Source: Diphasiastrum complanatum (lineage: Eukaryota > Streptophyta > Lycopodiopsida > Lycopodiales > Lycopodiaceae). From it: a DNA stretch of 64,000 bases. The position numbers and the translations under genes were made by a program. Where the stretch lies: positions 11,467,828 through 11,531,827 of the forward strand of contig CM055097.1 of the NCBI GenBank assembly GCA_029204225.1, given 5' to 3'. Under the pieces are notes generated by a model that saw only the letters and a list, made by a program, of their open reading frames with translations, was not told the origin of the DNA and did no database searches. Of the stretch, positions 21,709 through 33,350 are shown piece by piece. Numbering within the stretch: position 1 is the stretch's first letter; the number at the start of each line of letters is the position of its first letter.

Positions 21709-23406
21709 AATTGAAGACAGCCCAACCACACTTCGGGTGGACCAAGCTGTGAAATCACTGAAGCAGTTCGACGCCACCGTGCCTGAGGGCTTTGAAGAAG
21801 AAGATGTTTTTGAAGAAGAATAATTACCAGCACCTATTTCATGCCAACCAAGGACGGTACCATCAGGTCCTATTGTTGTTGCCACCTCCACAATAGTAGA
21901 TTCTGGTGATGCTCTTGGTTTGGTCTCAAGCCTTGCGCAAGTGATACAGTCTATGCTGGATAAGGCAAAAGAAATGGAGCAGATAATTTTCGACATGGGA
22001 TCTGAAAACACTCTCATCAGTTCAGCTGGATAGAGAATTGAAGATCGCCAAGCAGCACGAAGAAAAATCTGAAGCTGAAAAGAAGATGGCACAGCAACAG
22101 ACTGATCGCCTCGAAGAATACGTCAGCTCACTGCAAAATTCCCTGACAACCGCACAAGATCAGGTGGACAAGGCCATGCAAGATGCAAAGCAACATGTGC
22201 AACTGCTACAAGGTCCACTGCAGATGGCGGAGCAGGATCGCACATGTCTCCATGGTGAATTGGATGTGACCGCCCTTGAGCGTGATGCATATCTTCAGAC
22301 ACAAATACCAGATCATCTAGTAACACCGACGGAGATCGCGTATTTGTTCAAGAAAGTGAAAACATACAAAGTGGCCCTTCAGGGATTCCAAGGCTACTTT
22401 GACAGGTTCAAAGGAGCAGCTTCAACTGAGTTGGCAAAGGCTAAAGCAACTATTAGTGATTATGAAAAAACCGCCACTCAAGTGTTAGAAGCCGGACCAC
22501 AAATCCTAGTTCTAGTCATGCTACAATTCTCCCATTTGCACCAAACTGCAGTTCCAATGGATACAGGGCTGAGTTTGGGCATGGACCAGGGGGGAGCTCC
22601 AGAAATAGAAGAACAACCGCCAGTTATACTGGTAGTGCCAGCAGGTCCATCCTCGTCAAGGACCACACCGTTATTCCGAAGGCCCATCAGCGTCGAGGAC
22701 CAGATCCAAAGTTTCTTATCGCAACATCCACATGAGTCCTCGCGTGGTAAATGGGTCCTTAAGCTCAAGACCTTGGAGATAGAGGCCGACAAAGAATTGG
22801 ACAAAATATCTGCTTTGGAAGAGCAGCCGGCATGGAGAGTTACCATTTTTGAGAAAACTCCGGAATCAATCAGGAGTTATGTGGCCAGCCCTCGCCAATG
22901 CCGAGAAGGAATAAATGGAAGGATTTGGGATTGGCTATGGACAAAATCACAATCCATATGCCCAATTGGCCAATCATCCATCAGCCATATCAGTGGTCGA
23001 TATCAGTGGATTTCCATTGGGCCTTACAAGCATACTAGCAGGAGTATATCCACTCTCCCAACCCGACAGTGCAACAATCGACAATGTTTGCAAAAGATTT
23101 AACTCTGTTGGCATCAATGGCAACCAGATGGGATAATTGTCTTTCTCCTCTGGCATTCGATCCAAGGCCTCAGAGAATATCAAAGATCAGTTGTCAGTTG
23201 CTCGTTTATATTTTCATGTAGCACTGATGGGAGGCTCGTGGGAATCTCGCTTCACATCTTGGACGACCTCAAAGTGGATTGCAGGAGTCCATCATTGTTT
23301 TTTGCCACATAATTTGGATTTTAATACTGCCCGACTCGACTTTATGGAGAAAGTGCAGTACCATTTAATAAAGATTCGTCGCAAGGCTAATAAAAGTCCC
23401 CAATAA
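21709..23406 (+). pseudogene. Coiled-coil protein of non-autonomous LTR element
   Basis: The only coding region between PBS and 3' LTR. The longest frame is 22038-23102: a long heptad-rich helix at the start (QQQTDRLEEYVSSLQNSL, DQVDKAMQDAKQHVQLLQ), a Pro/Ser-rich middle, then a segment with DQIQSFLSQHPHESSRGKW. Upstream coding-like sequence (VDQAVKSLKQFDATVPEGFE; SLAQVIQSMLDKAKEMEQ) is in another phase with a TAA near 21821; a frameshift near 22020 links it to the main frame. Downstream the message moves to a third phase (from about 22903, through WESRFTSWTTSKW, to stop at 23404-23406), with one TAA at 23134-23136. No protease, RT, RNase H or integrase motif. It may be a highly diverged gag-like structural protein supplied to a parasitic element; I do not recognise the family. 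Confidence 0.5.
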
Positions 23407-23439
23407 CTGGATCTTGCAGGTGTCGTGGGACCGCCACCA

Positions 23440-23456
23440 GTTTTGGTGGGGGATAG
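23440..23456 (+). promoter_or_regulatory. Polypurine tract
   Basis: A G-rich run (TTTTGGTGGGGGATAG) sits directly before TGTTGGAAGG, the proposed 3' LTR start, and 34 bases after the coiled-coil ORF stop. Confidence 0.5.
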
Positions 23457-24197
23457 TGTTGGAAGGTTTGTGGATCCCAAGGCAACCCTAACCCTAGTTA
23501 ATAAGTGAGAGGGATTTGGCACCCTGCGTGTGTAAGTCCAACCTGATGATTACATAGTTATTTGATTAATTAGAAAGTCAATAAGAGGACTTTAGGCCTT
23601 TTTTGTGGGACTTTTAATGTCGCAGGGCCTAAATGTCAAGTTAGTGAATAAAGTTGGGTTTCCCTCCAATTTGGATGGTTCCCACTCTTTTTTAAATTTG
23701 AACAATTTGGGAGGCAGAAATGGACCGATAGGATTTAGAGGCCAGGGTCCTCCTCTCTACTATGAAAAGGGACCAACTCGAGTTCCTACACATGTTCATT
23801 TCCTCATTTCAATAAAGCAGATTGGTTCTCTTCTGAAATGGATTGATGAATGTCCTTGATCTCGATCACTTTTCCTCCATCTCTCATGCTTTCTTTGGAT
23901 TTTGCTAATTATTGGATCTGAATGTTATTGGGATTGCATGTTATACTTTTTATGAGAGAGAAAGGGGGAGAGAGAAAGAGTAAGCTATCTTTATTGTGGA
24001 TCGTAGTGTTAATGGATGTAGTGTTAATGTTTAGGGTTAATGGATGTTAGAGCTAGATTTGGATCTTCCATTCATGCTGAAATCTGAACTATACTATCGC
24101 TCTCATGGGAACGAATCTATGCGTGACAACTAACTTCATCTCTTTGATGCTAGATTGATTAGATCTTGGATTTAGGTTATGCAAGGAAAGAAACCTA
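23457..24197 (+). repeat. 3' LTR of non-autonomous element
   Basis: Starts TGTTGGAAGG after the polypurine tract. Only the right 290 bp (23910-24197) match the 5' LTR. The left 450 bp have no partner in the window. An AATAAA lies near 23812. The end is placed where similarity to the 5' LTR stops; copia sequence begins immediately after. Confidence 0.55.
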
Positions 24198-24815
24198 TAG
24201 TGCTGATAAATTCGACTCTAGGATCGAGCAACCAGTCAATTCCAATTCAGAGAGTCAACTGCAGAATCTCGACGTTGACTCAGACGAAGAGTCAAAACCT
24301 CAATGAGTCAACCCACATCAGAGAACCAATGTTCAACTCGAACGGTCGAACAGGTCCAGACAGCCTCCATCCAGATTTATGGATGATCCGACCTGCTACT
24401 TTGTGCAGGAACCAAACACTATTTCTGAGGCGATGTCTACTCTTGATGCTGACCAGTGGAAAGCAACAATGGACACCAAATTCGATTCTCTTATGGAGAA
24501 TCAAACATGGACACTCATCGAGCTGCCAAAGGATCGAAAACTGATTCTATGCAAGTGGATATTCAAGACAAACTATGATGGTGAAGGAAGGCTAAATTGT
24601 TACAGGGCCAAGCTAGGCTTTTCTCAGATTCCAAACTTGGACTATTCAAAAACCTTCAGCCCAGTCATCGATCCACCTACTCCTTTCCTTTGCGGCCACG
24701 ACAAATCTCGAAGTCCGCCAGATGGATGTCCAGACTTCTTTCCTCAATAGAACCATCGAAAAGGAGATCTACATGACACAGTCAGAGGGATATTGTTCAG
24801 AATAAGTTCAATGTG
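24198..24815 (+). pseudogene. Ty1/copia RT N-terminal fragment
   Basis: Integrase-RT linker and early RT of the same copia family as 47.7-48.65 kb: similarity to 48335-48660 is high, including the nucleotide words CAGCCTCCATCCAGATTTAT and CTACTTTGTGCAGGAACC. Coding sequence reads MDDPTCYFVQEPNTISEAMS, DSLMENQTWTLIELPKDRK, CKWIFKTNYDGEGRLNCYRA, then after a shift DVQTSFLNRTIEKEIYM. It breaks off near 24815, before the RT active site. No LTR adjoins. Confidence 0.75.
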
Positions 24816-24848
24816 CAAACTCATTACATTCGTGTGGTTACATGATGT

Positions 24849-25560
24849 TTGTATATATACCTTCTTGAATACCTAAAGACATTTGAAAATAACATTTTCC
24901 CTGCTCTGGATGAGTATGTGGATAAACACGAGACAATAAATATTTTTGAGGTTCGAGAAATTGTTCCTAGTTCCACATCTATTTCTTTCAGATTTTCAGG
25001 CCAACTTCTTTTCCCTGATCTGTGGATAGTCTACACAAATTGGGAAGCTAACTACTCTCGGTATTTGAAAGAAGTAAAAAAAAACAATTTACTTTGACCC
25101 ACAAATCCAATTACCAAATCATATTATACATACAACCATGTAAATATTGCTTCTCTCATTTCATATGCACTCCTATTTTCCAGCAGTTGTATATAAAAGA
25201 AAAATTTCTAAAATATTCATATGCAGCCCTATCACTAATTGTTCCTTCTTTTGAGATGTCTGAAATCCTGACTGAGGATAGTTGGTATGATCATCTTGTG
25301 AACAATACTTTGATTGATAACCCGCTTGGACCATTGGGCAATTGAGGAATGGGTGGTTATTCCAGTATGTCATTTCAAGAAGATTACGTGTAGAAGAACA
25401 ACTACTTTCTGGCTACTAAATGCAAAACACTTGAAAAAATTAATGAAGAGAATGAAGAAAGAGCAAAGGCAATCTTTCTTAGAAAGCCAGCCACCAAAAA
25501 AAGACAACAAAGAATGTCATCAGGTGTTTGCGAGCCGCTGCACAGATGAGGAAGTGGATA
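24849..25560 (+). pseudogene. Unrecognised ORF remnant upstream of LTR
   Basis: A frame at 24849-25097 reads FPALDEYVDKHETINIFEVR and later FPDLWIVYTNWEANYSRYLK; it ends at a stop. A second region from about 25230 reads EDSWYDHLVNNTLIDNPLGP, stop, GMGGYSSMSFQEDYV, stop, then NYFLATKCKTLEKINEENEE and a Lys/Arg-rich tail. Codon use and the long similarity-free but protein-like composition suggest a decayed coding region, perhaps a late ORF of the gypsy element whose LTR starts at 25603, or a captured host exon. I do not recognise it. Confidence 0.3.
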
Positions 25561-25602
25561 TGTGGAGGCCTAGGCCAATGATTCCACATTATTCAAGTTA
25601 AT

Positions 25603-26571
25603 TGTTATATAGTGTAAATTTTTCAATTTTTGCACATGCAAATATGCTATAGTGCCTAAATTAATGTAAAGGCTTATTTGCATTTTGTAAATTCATTGTA
25701 ATTAAAGAACTCGCGACGTTTTCAAGCGACATTCTAGAGCGACACATTAGCTGATCCCGACTGACACCTTAATGGTTGGTGATCGATAGTCATCTCAATA
25801 AGATCAACACTCAGTGCCATTGTATTTATGTGGAGTTTCAGCTATCAATAGAGAGAAGAGAGCCAGTTTCTACAAGCTTGTGTATTCCTTTCCTCTGCTA
25901 TTTGTTACAGTCATACTTCTTATCAATTAAGCAAACACACTCTGAGTTAGTCTGCAACTGATCTTGATACACATCTGTTTGGGCACACACTCTTCACTCT
26001 ATACTGAATTCCATGTTTTCTAACACGATTTTATAGGTGACATCTGGAAGCGACAATTCTAACTAATGTGTCCAGGGAATCAGCCGAAGCCTAAAGCATC
26101 ACTCTTAACAGAACCTCCTTTAATTCTAAATGAGCTATGTGTTCAGATAAAGAACTTAATTGATGTTATGCTCTGTTTGCTTTCTGTGATAAGAACTAAT
26201 TTCTTGTGCTTGTTAAGAGGAATCAACAACCAAACAGATTCGTTGTGAAGGATCTTTTTGCTTGTTGCTATCAGATTAAGTTGCTTATTATTATCCGAAG
26301 AGTCTGGAAGATAACGTACCCTTCTATACCTTCAAACCTTGACCAAATTGTTTCATCTTGGTGTTTCTAGATGCCAATTTATTCAATATCTTTGGATAAC
26401 CAGATTTGTCATTGTAGTATTCTGTGTTGAATATTACATCCACCATCTTTCCATCACCTTTGTACACTTATCATCTGAAAGAGGAGATTTCTTTCTCTCT
26501 TGGAGAACAATAAAACCTTTTATACTACTTAATTTACTGATTTTGTGGAAATCTATAACGACTAGATATGG
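25603..26571 (+). repeat. LTR, inverted partner of 15141-16110
   Basis: Starts TGTTATATAGTGTAAATTTT and ends near ATCTATAACGACTAG; matches the minus-strand LTR at 15141-16110 along its whole length. No PBS follows here, so it is a 3' LTR or a solo LTR. The 101-codon frame at 26339-26644 is within it and has no recognisable product. Confidence 0.7.
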
Positions 26572-26699
26572 CGTAGATGCTTGGGTCATCCAAACTTCAG
26601 AAGTTGCTACACAAATTGAAGATGGTAATAGGCTTGTTTGTTGAATCTCTATTTTAGTAAGAAATCAAATGCACTATTGTTGTAGTAATGCCATTCAAA

Positions 26700-27335
26700 A
26701 GACTTTTCCAAATATGGAAGACTTCTAAGAGGTCTTAGTGGCTGAAGAACAAAGTTTACAAGGAGGAGGAGGATTAGTAGGTGAAGAACAAAGGTTACAA
26801 GCAGGTTGAGGAGGCACTTCTACTCATGGAGGAGAAGAGGCATTAAGGGATTCAAGAAGCAAGGAAACTTGGATCAAGGTGAGGCATATTCCTTTAGTAG
26901 TAGGAAGAAGGATAAATCATAGCTTAAGTGTTTTGATTGTGGCATTACAGGCACTTTTCTAATGATTGTTTTAACAGAAAGAGAGATCAAGGAGAGAAGC
27001 AAGGCAATCTCACTCTAGCTGATGATGGTGAGCAAGATGCATGTGATTTTTTTGTGATGTCTTCAAGCTTGTTGTCTAGTGAAGGTAATATTGATTCATG
27101 GTGGATTGATAGTAGAGCAAGCTCTCATATAACAAGTCACAAGGAACATTTTTCCTCCTTATTGACTTATGAAGGTGAGAAGAAGGTCATCTACATGGCC
27201 CTGATGGTGAATGTGCCATAAAAGGCATTGGTTCTATTCATATTTGTCTCTCTACAAATAGGAATGTCAATTTAAAGAATTTTTTGTTCCTACCATTCAT
27301 AATTAAGAATCTTCTTAATCTCTACTTTAGTAAAG
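26700..27335 (+). pseudogene. Ty1/copia gag zinc knuckle and protease fragment
   Basis: A CCHC zinc knuckle is split by a frameshift: CFDCG is in one frame (about 26929-26943) and HFSNDC in another. The frame 26937-27221 then gives SWWIDSRASSHITS, the copia protease active site with the catalytic Asp kept but Gly replaced by Arg (usual DSGASSH). After another shift the sequence reads NVNLKNFLFLPFIIKNLLNL, the usual region before GAG_pre-integrase. The element stops abruptly at about 27338. Confidence 0.7.
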
Positions 27336-27338
27336 AAT

Positions 27339-27860
27339 TGTTGGGGCTTTGGTGGGACATCACCGTACCATTTGCATAGATCAGATTGTACTCAGTGTGC
27401 CTAAGGGTTCTCTTGCTTCTATAAGTAGGGAGATTACACTGCCATAACTTTCACTCTTCCTACTCTCTCTCTCTCTCCCTTTCTCTTTTGGTTGGTTTTT
27501 CTTCTGTCTCCTGCAACCTTAGTTGGATTGGATGTGGAGAGAAGTATTCATAAGGAGAAGCTCTACAAGTAAAGATAAGAGCCTTGCTCTGTCTATGGCT
27601 CACTAATTGCTGGATCAATACCTATGAATGAGGTATGCTTGCTGTAAATAACTTACATTTATGATAACTGTAGATTGGAAGGATTTGATAAATTTTCAGC
27701 TTTCTAGGACAATAATGATTGTACTTAACAATCATAGAGAGTTATTGGTTGCTTAATCAATGGATCTATCAAGTTCTACACATTAGATCTTGATCTAGAT
27801 TCACTACACTTGGATTTAAGCAAGAGCAATGGATCAACACATCATAAATTAGTGAAGGCG
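27339..27860. other. Non-coding stretch, possible solo LTR
   Basis: Begins TGTTGGGGCTTTGG directly at the break in the copia protease sequence, has a TC-repeat near 27462-27486, and contains no open frame. It could be a solo LTR, but I could not find a target duplication or a matching end. Confidence 0.3.
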
Positions 27861-28547
27861 GCCTCACACATGTGGATTACTGTCAACAATACGGCCTGCA
27901 CTTGAAACAACAAGTACAATAGTTCTAGATAGCAATCATTCATAGAAATCACAAGACAAATGACTAGAAATCTCACAAAAGTGTAGGATTCAAAAGTCTC
28001 ATCAATCTTTTTAGCAAAATGATGATCCTTTTATGGATCAAGTACATCCATGAGCCTGGTACAGTCCAGCAGGTCTTCACACATGTGAAGAGTGCCACAT
28101 CACTAAGATCTATCCATTTGATCCATCCTTGATCCTTATCCAAAGTTGACCTTTTAGAATATGGCTAAAATCCAAAAAGCTAGTCTCCTAGAATATAGGA
28201 ATATTCCCTACAAAATAGGATCTAAGGAAAATGGTCAACTCTTATCTTCTAGAACTCTATACACACGTGTAAACATCCACTTGCCATGTGGGAGCATTTA
28301 CTCATGCACATGCAAGGAAAAGCTAATTTCTAGGTGACTAGTCAACTTGACTAAAAACTAGTAATATCATGTTTACACTAACTAGATTGATACAAAATCA
28401 ATTTAGATATATACAAGTATGAAAAGTACTTCCTTTCACACGTGGGAATAGGCTCCACACGTGTGAAATCAGATCATCAACATTGTTCTAATGTTTGATC
28501 ATTATTTAATATAAACAATGTCAAATGAGAAGTGACAAATTTCAACA
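27861..28547 (-). repeat. 3' LTR of minus-strand copia (left edge uncertain)
   Basis: On the minus strand AAGTGAGGAGGAG is followed by TGTTGAAATTTGTC at 28547, the expected polypurine tract and LTR start just after the pol stop. The LTR end on the left was not identified; 27861 is only an estimate. No second copy is present. Confidence 0.45.
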
Positions 28548-28560
28548 CTCCTCCTCACTT

Positions 28561-31500
28561 CTAACTTGGAAAATCTAATGTACATCTATCTACAATTCCA
28601 AGAGCATATCTTAACTTGAAAAATGGACCTTTGGACAATGGCTTGGTTAAGATATCAGCTATGCATTCGGATGATGGTACATGAGGTAGTTGCACCTCCT
28701 TGGATTTTACCTTCTCCCTCACAAAGTGGTGAGCTATCTCAATATGCTTTGTTCTAGCATGGAAGATAGGATCTGGAGCAATTTGTTGAGAAGCTTGATT
28801 CTCACAAAATATGTAAGGGATCTCCTCGGCCTCTAGCACATGTAGCTCCATCAAGAGTCTTCTTAGCCATAAGAGCTCTTTGGTTGTTGAAGTCAATGCC
28901 TTGTACTCGGCTTCACAAGAAGATAATGAGATAGTATCTTGCTTTTTGGAAATCCAAGATATTACTCCTCCACAAAGAAATGTTGCAAATGCACCAATGG
29001 ACTTCCTATCCATCTTGTCACCTACAAAATCTGAATCCGAGTAGGCTCTCAAGTGCAAGTTAGATCCTTCATAAAGTATGCCAAAAAATCTAGTACTAGA
29101 AACATATCTAAGTACTCTCTTGGCACTTTTCCAATGATGAACTAAAGGAGCTTGCATACTTTGACTCAACTTGCTTACACAAAAACTTAAGTCAGGTCTA
29201 GTGATGGTTAAATAGATTGGAGAGCCTATAAGCTTCCTAAAGAGGGTGATGTCCTCAAAGGATGCTTCACACCTTCATTAGTTGCTTTCACAACATGCTC
29301 CATAGGGGTGTCAATCTCCTTACAATCTTTCATGCCAAATCTTTCAAGAATGTAAGTAGCATACTTAGATTGACTCATGAAAGTACAATTGCTACTTCTA
29401 GACACTTCTATCCCAAGTATAAACTTTAGGAAGCCTAGATCTACCATCTTGAACTCACTAGATAAATCAACTTTTACTTTGCTTATGCCTTCATCATTTC
29501 CTGTCATAATGATGTCATCAACATAAAGCACCAAAATGATGATCATTCCTTCATTACATTTGAAATATAAAGAAGGTTCATATGCACATAGTACAAAGCC
29601 AAGGGAATAGAGAAAATCATGCAACCTAGAATATCAAGCCCTAGGTGCTTGCTTCAAGCCATATAGGCTCTTCCTTAAGTAGCACACTTTTTGCTCCTCA
29701 CCAACCTTGATGAAGCCCTCAGGTTTCATCATGTAGATTTCCTCTTCTAAGAAGCCATTCAAGAAAGCATTTGTCACATCCATTTGGTAGAAATCCCACT
29801 TGAACAAAGTAGCAATGAAAATGATCAATCTAATAGTTACAAGCTTAGCTACAGGTGCAAATGTTTCTTCATAATCCAATCCTTTTATTTGAAGAAATCC
29901 CTTAGCAACAAGCCTAGCTTTGTACTTACTAATAGATCCATCTTGATTGTACTTTATTCTATAAATCCGCTTACATGCAAGTGGTTTCTTCCTTCTTGGA
30001 AGATTTACAAGATTCCAAGTATGATTTTCTTCTAATGCATCATACTCTACTTGCATTGCATCTCTCCAAACTTAGATCTATATGCTTCTTCAAAAGATAA
30101 TGGTTCTTCAAGCAATGTAGCTAAGAAAAAGTAAGAGGTAGAAGACGTAGAGTCTTCCTTTTGCTTTCCCTTGTCCACATAGGTGAGCCTTGAGGGCTCG
30201 ACCTTGCTTCTTGATGATCTTCTCGGCCCCCTTTGACTCGGATCCTTGTCTCCATCCTCGGATTTGTCAAGATTCTCCTCGGGTTTGTCAAGATCTTCAA
30301 TGCACAATGGGTTAGATCCATTAGACAGGCTCTTAGCAAATTGTGACTCATCAAAAAGTACATCCTTGCTTACCTTTACTTTCTTGGATACAGGATCATA
30401 CATCCTATAGCCCTTGCTATTTTCTCCATAGCCAACAAAAATCCCTTTGAAGGAGGTAGCATCTTCCTTCCTTCTTGTCTCCAAAGGGATGTGGACATAG
30501 CAAATACATCCAAAGATCTTAAAATCGTTTACATTGGGTTTCTTACCAAACAAATCTTGATAAGGTGAGATCCCATCTATAGCACTACTAGGAAGTCTAT
30601 TACACAAGTAATTAGCACATGTTATAGCTTCTCCCCAAAATGAGATGGGAATGCATCAAGTCTTAAAAACTTTGCACACTCACATAGACTCCTATTTTTC
30701 CTCTCGGCCACCCCATTTTGTTGGGGGGTGTAGGAACAAGTGTATTGCAATTTAATGCCATTGATCTCACAAAAGTCTTTCATTTTATTGGAGGTGTACT
30801 CTCCTCCATTATCACATCTTAGTGCTTTGATGGAAGTACTAAGTTTCTTCTCTACTAGAGACTTGAACTTAATAAAAGCTTCATAAACAAGACTTTTATT
30901 TGATAGTAATTCAATCCATGTGAATCTAGTACAATCATCTATAAAAGTTACATACATCAAGGCACCTCCATTACTTGCATGTGAAAAACTATGTACATCA
31001 AAATGTATGAGATCTAAGGGAGAGGGAGATCTTGATGAAGATTTTTTGTAAGAAGATTTGTGTGACTTTGCAAGGCCACATGCCTCACACATCTTTCCAC
31101 ACTTCTTGAAAGCTCTGGTAGGCCGAGAGCTAGTTCCTTGCTTGCCATTGACTCCATAGATTGAAGATTAGGATGGCCTAATCTCTTATGCCAAAGCTCC
31201 ACTTGAGATAGCTCCTCCCTAGCCAAGTTCACACTTTCATTTGCAACATTAGCATCCAACTTGAAAATTCTACCTTGCTTAATGCCACTAGCTATGCACT
31301 TATCATTTTTCAAGATGGAACAAACTCCATTCTTGAAATGTACATCTAGTCCATTGTCCATTAATTGTCCTACACTAAGCAAGTTTCTTGAAATGGTAGG
31401 AACATACAAAACATTATCTAGATCTATCCTTTTAGATGTGCCTAAGAAAAGAGGAATAGATCCTATGCCATCTATCTTGCATGCTTGATCACTAGCAGTG

Positions 31501-31687
31501 TATATTGACTTCTTAGAGTCATTACAAGATAGCAGAGTAGAAAAATAATGCTTGTTAAAGACATGTGGGAACTAGCCCCACTATCTATCCACCATGGGTC
31601 TTGACTTGAAGTTGGTGTAGATGCAATCATTAAGGATGTGTTGAATCCATCCTCATCTTCTTCCTCTTGAACAAAGAGAGCACACAT
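28561..31687 (-). pseudogene. Ty1/copia protease-integrase-RT-RNase H, multiply broken
   Basis: Minus-strand pieces in order: protease DPWWIDSGASSHMS (31472-31687); pre-integrase with LWHKRLGHPN (31014-31409); integrase with VTFIDDCTRFTW, CDNGGEYTS and TPQQNGVAERKNRS (30622-31092); integrase C-terminus and linker (30047-30607); RT with YKARLVAKGFLQIKGLDYEE and YGLKQAPRA (29634-30056); RT box VLYVDDIIMTGND (29226-29624); RNase H with YSDSDFVGDK, SCEAEYKALTS and DILTKPLSKG (28561-29169). Pieces lie in all three phases. At 29634-29636 a TGA stands where copia RT has Trp (APRA-stop-YSRL). Gag and 5' LTR are absent beyond 31.7 kb. Not functional as it stands; the closest relative in the window is the copia at 56.6 kb. 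Confidence 0.9.
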
Positions 31688-31914
31688 CTATTCAATCTCA
31701 TCAAAATTTTCATTTTGTGTTGTCAATCAAAGATAGAATTATTTAGACAAGTTTCTTGATGTCATAGTCCCACCATTTCACACAAATGAGTTGTGTTAGA
31801 GTTTTATGTGAGATCCTAGAGTGTTTTCAATCTTGTGAAACTCGTGGAAAAAGTTGACATCAAACTTGTTAGTGCTTCATCACTAGATAAAGGCAAGATC
31901 TATATTCAGGTTGA

Positions 31915-32424
31915 TTGATTCTTTGTTGTGAGCTAGATCTCACATATTTTGTTGCAAGATTTCAATATTTTGCAAGAGACAAAGTGGATAGAAAATCCAC
32001 AAGTGCATACATAGTTTTTATTAAAGGAAATCTAGTTTCTTGGTTATCCAAGAAGCAAGCAACTATATCCTTGTCATTCTGTGAAGCAGAGTACAAAGCT
32101 CTTACAATTACCACAAAGGAGGTCCTATGGATCAAGAGGCTACTCATGGAGTTAAAGTGTATTGAAGATGAATACCTACCTATTATAAAGAATGATAACA
32201 TCTTGGCTCAGGCTCTTGCAAACAATCCTGTATTCCATGCAAGAAGCAAACATATCGAGGTAGCACACCACTTTGTAAGAGAGAAAGTGCTCAAGAGAGA
32301 GACCTTGTTGGAGCATGTTGATTTCATCTTGTGTTGCAGATCTACTCACAAAACCATTGCTCAAGAACGTGTTTTTCAAGATGATATCAAATCTTGGCTT
32401 AATCTCAAAGTCCATGGTGACTAG
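31915..32424 (+). pseudogene. Ty1/copia RNase H fragment
   Basis: Plus-strand frame with DKVDRKSTSAYIVF, SWLSKKQATISLSFCEAEYK, KEVLWIKRLLMELK and SKHIEVAHHFVREKV. It starts inside the RNase H domain and runs to the natural C-terminus; the last third is distorted (usual LLTKPL is replaced by STHKTI). It is similar to the RNase H of the full-length copia at 61.5-62.1 kb, so the same family. Confidence 0.8.
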
Positions 32425-32443
32425 ATAGATATATTTTGAGGAG

Positions 32444-32560
32444 TGTGAAAAATGGTAAAACATATCTTTATATGTTCACTTTGGGGGCTATGCTCATGTT
32501 ATTTTTAGTGTACATAATTAAGGTACGTGAATTGAGCACATAACCTTGTAGAATAGGTCG
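32444..32560 (+). repeat. Start of a 3' LTR
   Basis: TTTTGAGGAG is followed by TGTGAAAAATGG, the same layout as the AGGAGGAG to TGTGAAGAATTG junction at 62095. Only the beginning is present or recognisable; the right edge is uncertain. Confidence 0.4.
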
Positions 32561-32829
32561 AGTTTGTGTTAGGTAGATTTAGATGTGTAAGCATGCAAAA
32601 TGTTCTCATTGCTAGTGTGTGCACCTCGACAATGAGGGCACCATGTGTTCTCTCGTCTATGGTGGGTTTGGCCAGTGGGTACCTGACCTGGCATCGAACT
32701 CTGGATAGACTTAAGAGTATTTTGAAACTCTTTTGTGAGTGTCTCCATCTGTTGTTGGTGTTGCTGGTTAAGCAACTCCATCCGTGTTTTCCACAACTGT
32801 TCTCGTGTTTCCTCATTTGGTCGAGCTTC

Positions 32830-33350
32830 TTGGACAGCACGATGTGCTCTCCGTTCACAAGGGATTTCCTAAAGGACAAGTCAAAAGAGCTAAGTCTATT
32901 CTAAAATTAATCCATAGTGATTTATGTGGTCCTATGAGCGTGCCCTCTTTGGGCCAAGCTTTATATTTCATCACTTCTATTGTGACCTCTCCAGATTTAC
33001 TAGAATTATGTTTATAAAGAATAATATGTCTGATGAAATGGCTGACTACGTATCTTCATGTGGCGAGAACCATTAGTTCACTACAAGCTATATTCCACAA
33101 CAGAATGGAGTAGCTGAAAGAAATAATCGAACATTGTTGGAAGCTACATGATCCATGATGTCTAATGCTCAGCTACCCAGAAAAATTTGGGCTGAAGCAA
33201 TTTCTACAGCCTGCTATTTGCAAAATTATTCCAGCACAAAGGCAATTGACTTCAAAACTCCATTTGAAGCCTACTATGGTTACAAAACAAGTCTGAAACA
33301 TCTACGTGTGTTTGGATGTCTGTATTGTGCACAAATACGTCTGATCTGAG
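32830..33350 (+). pseudogene. Ty1/copia integrase fragment
   Basis: Pieces in several phases: LIHSDLCGPMSVPSLGQALY (about 32906-32970), YIPQQNGVAERNNRTLLEAT (33090-33150), then after a stop MMSNAQLPRKIWAEAISTAC and KTSLKHLRVFGCLY. These are integrase core motifs with the catalytic-region QNGVAER word. A deletion removed the middle of the core. A family different from the 28.5-kb copia, judging by divergence. Confidence 0.75.

Noticed and set aside
27339-27845. Solo LTR beginning TGTTGGGGC
   Set aside because: A plausible start, but no matching CA end with a target duplication of AGAAT was found, so it is listed only as a possibility.
32569-32796. Minus-strand ORF with a Gln-rich helix and CPHCRGAH
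   Set aside because: It resembles a gag zinc-binding end in a vague way, but the Cys/His spacing is not CCHC and no neighbouring gag sequence supports it.
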